Below, in pieces: positions 57,652 through 64,000 of a stretch of DNA of 64,000 nucleotides. Under the pieces are notes generated by a model. That model saw nothing but the letters and a program-made list of their open reading frames with translations, was not told where the DNA came from and ran no database searches. The position numbers were made by a program, and so were the translations under genes. Within the stretch, counting starts at the first letter, position 1. Each line of letters starts with the position of its first letter. The DNA is from Flaveria trinervia (taxonomy: Eukaryota; Streptophyta; Magnoliopsida; Asterales; Asteraceae): NCBI GenBank assembly GCA_025506515.1, contig CM046458.1, positions 45,714,890-45,778,889 on the forward strand, given 5' to 3'.

Positions 57652-58900
57652 ATGGGTACCTCCTCCAGGGCATGAGAGGGCACATCTGGTGCAGCAATTA
57701 CCGGTGAGGAAGGTTCTGGAATAAGGAATGAAGATGAAGATAGGGAGAATGAGGACGAGATTCTGGAAGCTGGGTTTGTGAACATGGAATTTGATAAAGA
57801 AAAATATTTGGTTGGTGAAGAGGTTGTGAGGGAGAAGTCTGTTGAAAGAGATGTTGAAAAAGGAAAAGGGCTAGTTGATGAAGAGGAGGACGATGAACAA
57901 CTGGTAGATTATGATTCTGAGCCAGAATTTTAGGAAGTTGATGAGAGACCATTGATATATGTAGCCAAAAAGGGAGAACTAGATGAAGATGTTTTTAAGA
58001 TGGCTAAAGAAGAATGGTTTGTTAGAGAGAAGAAGCCTAAAGAACTAACTCCCTTTTTCCAAAACTTGGAAGGGTTGAATAAAAAGGAGGCTGATAAGAG
58101 GATTATTAGTTGGTGTTATAACCCCGGCCTCAAGATGTTCATGATCAAGAGAAGAGGAGGTGGAATTTCTTACATGCATAAGAGGAAGGCATTCAAGACC
58201 TTGCCAAAATGGGATCTGAGGAGGCTAGCAGCTCTGCCGTTACTGAATGCCAATCTTAGTCAACGAGCCTCACTTTTGGAGAAAGAGATAAAGAATGGTT
58301 TAAATGACAACTTTGAGTCTTTTGGATACATGAAAACAAAGAGGAGACAATCAAAGAAAGACAAAGATTGGGAGACTGGAAAAGGAAGAATTGTCCTAAG
58401 GTAAAACCACCAAAGACTGTGAATAGAGTTAGGTTGGCTGACCACTTCCCCAACAATTACAGAATTTTGAGAAGTGGTTTTATGATAATAACACGGGGGA
58501 GGCGGTGATAAGAGTGGAGCAGAAGTGACAAGGAAAGAAGATTTGTTGGTTTTATATGAAAATCATATCAAGGCTGGGGCGGGGGAAGAGACAAGGAAAG
58601 AAGCAACCTGTTTATGACTGTGGCAAATAAGATTAGAGGTGTGAGAGCAGAAGTGAAAAGGCTTGCAGAAAGAGTAAGGGCTCAAGATAATCTGAACATT
58701 GACATACAAGATCTGACAAGGCAGTTTGGGCAAGCTAGCGCTCATCCCGATGGGGCTAATGAAGTAGGAAGAGACCATGGAGAATCATTTGCTGAAGCCC
58801 CTAAGGATGTTGTTACAGGAGCTATAGAAGACAAATCAAAGGCAACAGAGGAAACTGGAGCTGACAAGATAAATCAAGACGAGTAAAGGATATGAGATCC

Positions 58901-58916
58901 AACCTAGGGGGAGTAT
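58901..58916 (+). promoter_or_regulatory. Polypurine tract of C0
   Basis: AACCTAGGGGGAGTAT lies immediately before the 3' LTR start TGAAGATC. Confidence 0.9.
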
Positions 58917-59410
58917 TGAAGATCATACATAGGTTGGACTCACCTTATATTAGAATGTTTATTTTTGCTTGTAATAGGTCTTATGTAAGTTTTCTTTTGT
59001 ATGTATTAAGCTTTATGTAATTTTGCAGTCCAGCGAAACTACAACTTTTTAGTTCGCTCGGCGAAACTGCTGTTTCTGTCGGGCGAAACTACAGTTTCGG
59101 TAGAACAGTTTCGCTAACGGTGAAACTGTCTGCGAAACTAAGACTGCTAATATATTTTTGATCACTATCATTGTTAGCTAATCTTGCAAAACCCCTAATC
59201 ATTTATCCTTGTTGCAAGTTACATTTGTAAGCAGGAATTTCACTGAAATATCATTGTGCTTTGTTATTGATTGTATTGTTCATCATTGTCTTACCTTTAT
59301 TGAATTGTGTATGTTCTTAATCTTCTTTGTTCACCTTGTCTATTATTTGTATTTGATATTCAACGATGCAACAACTCATTTTTACTGAAAATCGATCAAA
59401 TGGACCAACA
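58917..59410 (+). repeat. 3' LTR of C0
   Basis: The LTR is 494 bp, from TGAAGATCATAC to GGACCAACA. GCGAAACT motifs lie at about 59030-59145. CTTGT target duplication follows at 59411-59415. Confidence 0.92.
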
Positions 59411-59415
59411 CTTGT

Positions 59416-59754
59416 CTTAGATTGTTTATGTTGTTGCAGTTATAGTTGTGGCTATTGTTATTGTTGCTACTAAAGTTGTGGTTGTTTTACGGTTGGACAG
59501 TTAGCTCTATCTTAGTTTTGGGTACATTTACCATCAACCATGGGTCTCGTCTACTTCTTTTCCTAGGAGTTAGACCCGAAAGAGGATCATAATCAGCATC
59601 TTCCGATTTTTCTAACTGTCAAAAAGAAGTCGATTGAGGAAGATTCTCTTCGACTTATCTTTTTCTTATAATATGTCGCTCATAAACATTTACATTACAT
59701 ACTTTGATGATTTTTTAGCTTTCGATGAGTCTTCACTTCCAACATCTTTAACTA
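59416..59754 (-). repeat. Continuation of tandem unit B, then unique base layer
   Basis: 59411-59570 matches 22236-22372 of unit A (Asn-rich on the minus strand, then CATCAACCATGGGT). After about 59580 it leaves the repeat. Confidence 0.75.
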
Positions 59755-60081
59755 TTATTGATGAGATAGGGGAACATCATGTTCGTCATCCACCATTGCA
59801 CTACCCATAGTCGGTTGAGTTTGGATGCCAACTGTACATAAAAATTTGCTAAATCTCTGTAGATGATATAGTCCTTGATAAAATACGTTTGAAGTCTTCT
59901 TGCTCATAGCCATGTATAAATAGATTTGGGGCTTCATATTCTTTAGATCAAATGTATTTAAAGTAGCAGCAAGATTCGAGTGACTCTTCTTGATGACCAC
60001 GTGGATGAACGAGGGAAAAATAAGACACTTCTCCTTTTGATACATAGGCATATGAGGTCCACATTCAATGGAACACCACAT
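59755..60081 (-). pseudogene. Base-layer ORF fragment, function not recognised
   Basis: A 108-residue open frame reads MWCSIECGPHMPMYQKEKCLIFPSF near its start, HSNLAATLNTFDLKNMKPQIYLYMAMSKK in the middle and ends with an acidic segment. It lies upstream, in minus-strand sense, of the Asn-rich unit B sequence and appears to be part of the same base-layer element. I cannot assign it to a domain family. The starting ATG is only the first Met of the open stretch; coding-like sequence may extend further upstream in another frame. Confidence 0.4.
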
Positions 60082-63000
60082 GTATGAATCTATAAACTTG
60101 ACATGGTTCCTATAACAAAACTTCTAGTTAGAAAAACTGTAACCGTCAACAAGACATGGTGATTTGGTTCTTGTTTCAATCTCATTTTATTAGTTGAAGT
60201 ATCATTAATGTTACTTAAGTTCTAACTTGGTGCTAAATTCAATTTAACTGATTGATATTTGATACAAATGATATATTCGTTTTTAATGAAGTATTTGGCC
60301 AATAACTTTTCCGATTCCTATGGATGTTCCCAAACCAATTTTGAGAACTAAATTGGTCGTGAACTTTAGCGAGAACCTTCGCGAGTACTTAGTTACATGT
60401 ACTAACTAAATCAACTAAGGATTCAATTTCCAACGGAAATTCTGAGAATTTAGGAATTCAAAAACTTCAGTGGATGCACATAAATTAGATTGCAAACCTT
60501 CTTTTTCAATCATATATTTTGAGATGAACAACAAAGATATCATAATACATAAGAGCTTTTAAACTTGAACCTTTACCCTAAAAATGTAAGTGTGGTTGGC
60601 CTTTTGAGAGCATTATGCTCGGTTAACAATATTAAATCTTTTAAATTCTATGGATCTTCTATCATAATCAACACCCACACAGACTATGCTAGACATGCGA
60701 AATCTAAATAACACAATGATCAAGTAAAGGAACAAAAACACATATTCACAAAACAATACATTGTATTCTTCTACACAGATGATCATACTATGTAGGTATC
60801 AAGGCTATAGAGAGCAAAACAAACTTGTGAATCGAAAATTGTAACTTATGTCTAATATATCCTAATTACAATTTATATATGCTCACATAATTGACCCAAA
60901 ATTCCATAATTAACAAGCCCAGCTGATATCTAGTACTCATGGGCATCCGTCGAGTACTTTGGTTCTCAAACGGGTACTCTAAGTACTCGTATAACATATA
61001 TCTCAAACAACTATCTTATTTGATACATCAGCCTATCAGATCAAATCCATATAAAAAAAGTTAGATATTGATGCAATATGCCTCTTAAAAGGGTCAAAGA
61101 GCAATTAAAATGAACTACTCATACACGTTGGATATTTAGTTCGACACACATCTACTAAAGGAGTTACTCGCAAACATTTCTTGCTTAGAGGTAATGAAGA
61201 CATGTATGGTGGCAGTCAAAAAAAGTAATATTCAAGGGAAATATACTAAATCGTGCTAGAAATAAAATGTGCATTGAATGAGGGATCAGATAACATGATG
61301 CTAGAACAATACCTCACCTTGTTACATGATTGCTGTCTCTAAGACAATAAAGACAGATGAAAGTGGATGTGTGTAAGGACCCAAACCCAGAAGACCTAAT
61401 CATTGGGTACATAGATGAGCATATAATTTGTAAACTGTAAATCTCATTACAAACAAAGAGAAAACATCTAAACATAACATCTTTATCAAAACAATTTACA
61501 ATTTACATAAACACATCAAATCTGTCTAATAACATAATATTACATTTAGAGGTAGCCGTTTTTCAAAATTACATAGTAAGAAACAATTAAATACATTTAT
61601 ATTTGTTTTTTTTATTTTTGGCTTGTGTTGAACCAACATTGCATGGGTATGTGGGTCTTTCTGAAGTAGCGGATCAGCAGACGAGCCAACATTTCTTGGG
61701 CATGGTATATGGGTTTTTGAAAAGTAGCGTGTATAAACTGCTTCAATGGTCTAGTAATTTTTCAAAACTATAAGAATTGAATTTAACACTTTTCATATTC
61801 TATGAAATTATTCTTCTCAAACGAGATATTGTTTCCTTCCTAAAAATCTATTCATCGTTATTTTAATAAAAATATAATGTTTATATTATTCTTTCAAGAA
61901 TTAAGAATATAACAATATATTATTTAAATTTTATACAACAAATATAACCTTTTGTTAGTCTAATTTATTACATTATCACGATTTCCGATTCAATCTTTCT
62001 GACTAATGAATCAAATCATCAATAATGTGGTCAGACTGATTACCGGTTCCTATTAATAATATTTGAAATGCCGAATTGAAGAAAAAAATGCTCAAAGACT
62101 ACGTAAGATGTGACGCATTTGGTGCAAGAAATAAATACAAATGTCGGTCATGAGCAAGCCGTCCAAGACCCGCGGTTGATATGTGGGCATAAAATGCTTG
62201 AAAATAAATATATGACAAATTAGACATATAGCCAAAAGAATATTGAAATCAACGTTACTGTGACTAATTAGGATGAATACGATGTTTAATGTAATGTAAC
62301 TTATAAAATAAAAATATTTTATCATTTACTTAAAGTTAGTGTATAAAACTACAAACACATAAAACCATAATGCCAAAGCAACAAAAAGACACCAAAATTA
62401 TTAACATAGGCTTATGGTCAAGAAATTGATTTCAAATTAACAATTTCAAGACTAACGAAATGAGTTTCTTACATAAAACGTGCTTGTTAATGGTCGATGT
62501 CCAACCTTGAATGTAAATGTATAATCTTAATAGAATGTTCTTTATGTTATTATGCATATAGATGTACTAACTAAAATGGTTGGGTTTATTTATTCATAGA
62601 AGTATTATTGTAGAAACCAGCCCAACGTAACATTAAGGTGGTCTTCGTTAAATTATACCTCAGTAATTTGTTTACATTTTCGTTTGCTATATAGAACTTT
62701 AAAGCCTATAGTGCATTTCTTTAGCGTAAGCATGGTGGTGATAGCATGTGTTGTAGGTCATCACCACACCACCAGGTGACACATCACTATAGAAAGAAAA
62801 TTCAATTAGTTATATCCAGACATGATGTAAATTAGTTTAAAGTAATTTAAGAGTAAAGTAGGGTAGATTTATTGTAAAAAAAAAATAAGTTAATGCAAAT
62901 AGGACCCAAATATTTCTCGATGATTAATCCATGACAATTTTATTGATGTGTAAATGCTCTCACACATGGATTAATTAAGGTCTTCTTGCACCACACACTT

Positions 63001-63089
63001 TCTTGGTCCTAGTCTTTTTAGCCTTCTAAACAATCGATTCATCTTCATATACGCTTATGATTCTACCTCAATGGTGTGTGACAACATTT
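60082..63089. other. Unassigned AT-rich sequence
   Basis: No recognisable coding domain on either strand. A 77-residue minus-strand frame at 62092-62325 looks like chance. GTGTAAGGACCCAAACC near 61373 resembles the edge of a Gypsy LTR, but I found no partner. A small hairpin (GGTGGTGAT with ATCACCACACC) lies at 62734-62773. Confidence 0.5.
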
Positions 63090-64000
63090 TATAGAAAGAA
63101 TTACATATATCCCTCTATAAACTTCATCAATTACATATATACATAACTTAAATTTTTAATTACATATATCCACTTATTGAAATTAGTTAATTACATATTA
63201 CACAAACTAAAATTTTAATTACATATATCCCTTTGTAAAATTTTGTTAATTACATATATACCCAAATTAAAAGTTTAATTACATATATCCCCTTCTAAAA
63301 TATAGTTAATTACATATATACTCAAACTAAAAGTTTAATTACGTATATCTGCTTTATTAAATATAAATATTACATATTTATCAATTTTGTTACTTTTATT
63401 ATATATAAATTATATAATTAGTAATTTAATCTTATTTTTATTAAACTATAAAATTATATTTTTCTTTCTTTACTTGATTTTCAAGTTTTGATTATTTATT
63501 AATATTTTTATACAAACATTTTTTTATGATTTTTATGTTTCTTTACCTTTTCAGCTAATTTTTTTGGTATCCATACGAGACACTTCCAGTCTTATTATGC
63601 AACAAAAAAGCATGTGTTCGGATCATGTTGCATAATGAGACTGTAAGTGTCTCATACAGAAACCTGAAAAAGTTCACATCAAAAGGTAAAAAAAATAAAA
63701 AGAACATAACAAACATTAGTATAGAAATATTAGTAAATAATCAAAACTTGAAAAGCTAGTAAATATTAAGAACATATTTTTTTAGTTTAATAAAAATAAG
63801 AGTAAATACTAATTATGTAAGTTATTTTTAATAAAAATATTCATACAGATACATATGTATATTTATATTTAATAAAGCGTATATATGTAATTAAACTTTT
63901 ACTTAGATAAATATGTAATTAACAAAATTTTAGAATGGTACATATACAATAATCTAAGTTTTACAAGAAGATATATGTAATTAAAATTTTAAGTTTGTTA
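63090..64000. repeat. Large inverted repeat (foldback/MITE-like), right end outside window
   Basis: Two long arms are reverse complements around a centre near 63615. The innermost arms are 63577-63603 and 63627-63653, 25 of 27 matching. Further out, runs of TAATTACATATATCCC and AAAAGTTTAATTACATA on the left (63095-63360) reappear as the complement at 63860-64000. The left arm carries subrepeats about 55-60 bp apart. By symmetry the right end lies near 64140. No coding capacity; likely a non-autonomous DNA transposon or foldback element. Confidence 0.8.

Larger units (their letters stand above)
53107..58886 (+). pseudogene. C0 accessory ORF downstream of pol, interrupted by two insertions
   Basis: The ATG at 53107 gives MANLKFNERNN. 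One frameshift near 53140 leads into an almost continuous frame with an N-terminal domain: IRDFWRSVEYD, KVFITAEIVSRIL, then TGA at 53377-53379, then FRSMGYEGPAF, EWRFIAHVFIMCLDH, IARLIFACMAEN and DKWLLYPIFLHMIFDDL. An LTR-like insert (53898-54644) and element S (55223-57651) interrupt it without shifting the underlying frame. A basic and acidic, coiled-coil-like part (54645-55222) is followed by an acidic region, then a Lys/Arg-rich C-terminal part (57952-58404). A last piece at 58614-58886 is in another frame. Total about 860 codons. The N-terminal half matches the C2 accessory protein motif by motif. Function unknown. Confidence 0.75.
22915..59410 (+). mobile_element. SIRE-like Ty1/Copia element C0, host of four nested insertions
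   Basis: The ends are TGAAGATCATAC and GGACCAACA, with target duplication CTTGT at 22910-22914 and 59411-59415. The total is 36,496 bp, about 11.9 kb after discounting the four inserts, a size typical of SIRE elements. Plus-strand order: doubled 5' LTR, initiator-Met primer site, leader, gag, protease and integrase remnants, RT, RNase H, spacer, accessory ORF, polypurine tract, 3' LTR. Gag and pol are badly damaged, and the protease-to-integrase core is deleted. Confidence 0.9.

Noticed and set aside
61373..61400. Start of another Gypsy LTR (TGTAAGGACCC)
   Set aside because: No matching end, duplication or partner LTR could be found nearby.
62092..62325. Small hydrophobic protein of 77 residues
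   Set aside because: Isolated AT-rich frame with no motif, context or second copy; expected by chance.

Overview
The window is plant nuclear DNA made almost entirely of LTR retrotransposons stacked inside one another. I see no host gene, rRNA, functional tRNA or CRISPR array. Plant Copia (SIRE-like), Ty3/Gypsy chromovirus (Tekay-like) and Athila/Tat-like coding motifs, with initiator-Met primer sites, point to a dicot. An accessory protein downstream of pol resembles proteins I associate with Asteraceae genomes, so a composite is my best guess. That family-level placement is inference.

Layout. (1) 1-1707: 5' end of a minus-strand SIRE-like Copia copy (C1), cut by the window edge. (2) 1708-3390: a decayed fragment of a second, Ale/Retrofit-like Copia. 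(3) 3390-10091, resuming at 22034-22914 and again from 59411: an old minus-strand Athila/Tat-like base layer. It has its own LTR, an opposite-strand Gypsy solo LTR (4730-6841) and a tandem duplication of about 672 bp. (4) 10092-22033: a complete-ended minus-strand Gypsy chromovirus (G1) with target duplication CTCCT, itself holding a solo LTR (16385-18870, duplication ATTCT). (5) 22915-59410: a plus-strand SIRE-like Copia (C0) with duplication CTTGT, stretched from about 12 kb to 36.5 kb by four insertions. These are a SIRE-like Copia (C2, 25761-38219, minus), a Gypsy chromovirus (G2, 40786-49698, minus, duplication CTTTG), an LTR-like insert (about 53898-54644, duplication TATCT) and a short non-autonomous LTR element (S, 55223-57651, minus, duplication GTGGG/ATGGG). 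(6) 59411-63090: more base layer plus unassigned AT-rich DNA. (7) About 63090 to the end: a large inverted repeat whose right arm runs out of the window.

How the parts work. Each autonomous family shows the expected order: LTR, tRNA primer site, gag, protease, then (Copia) integrase, reverse transcriptase, RNase H or (Gypsy) reverse transcriptase, RNase H, integrase, chromodomain-like tail, polypurine tract, LTR. Every copy carries stops, frameshifts or deletions, so none looks autonomous. Both large Copia elements add a long accessory reading frame between pol and the 3' LTR, and their N-terminal domains look homologous.

The least ordinary signals are: family-specific short motif arrays that recur in the LTR and in the pol-accessory spacer (and in the 5' leader of C0 and S); a doubled 5' LTR in C0; a TGA codon shared by the gag genes of G1 and G2; and a mismatch in C2 between nearly identical LTRs and many one-base coding indels, which may reflect assembly error.
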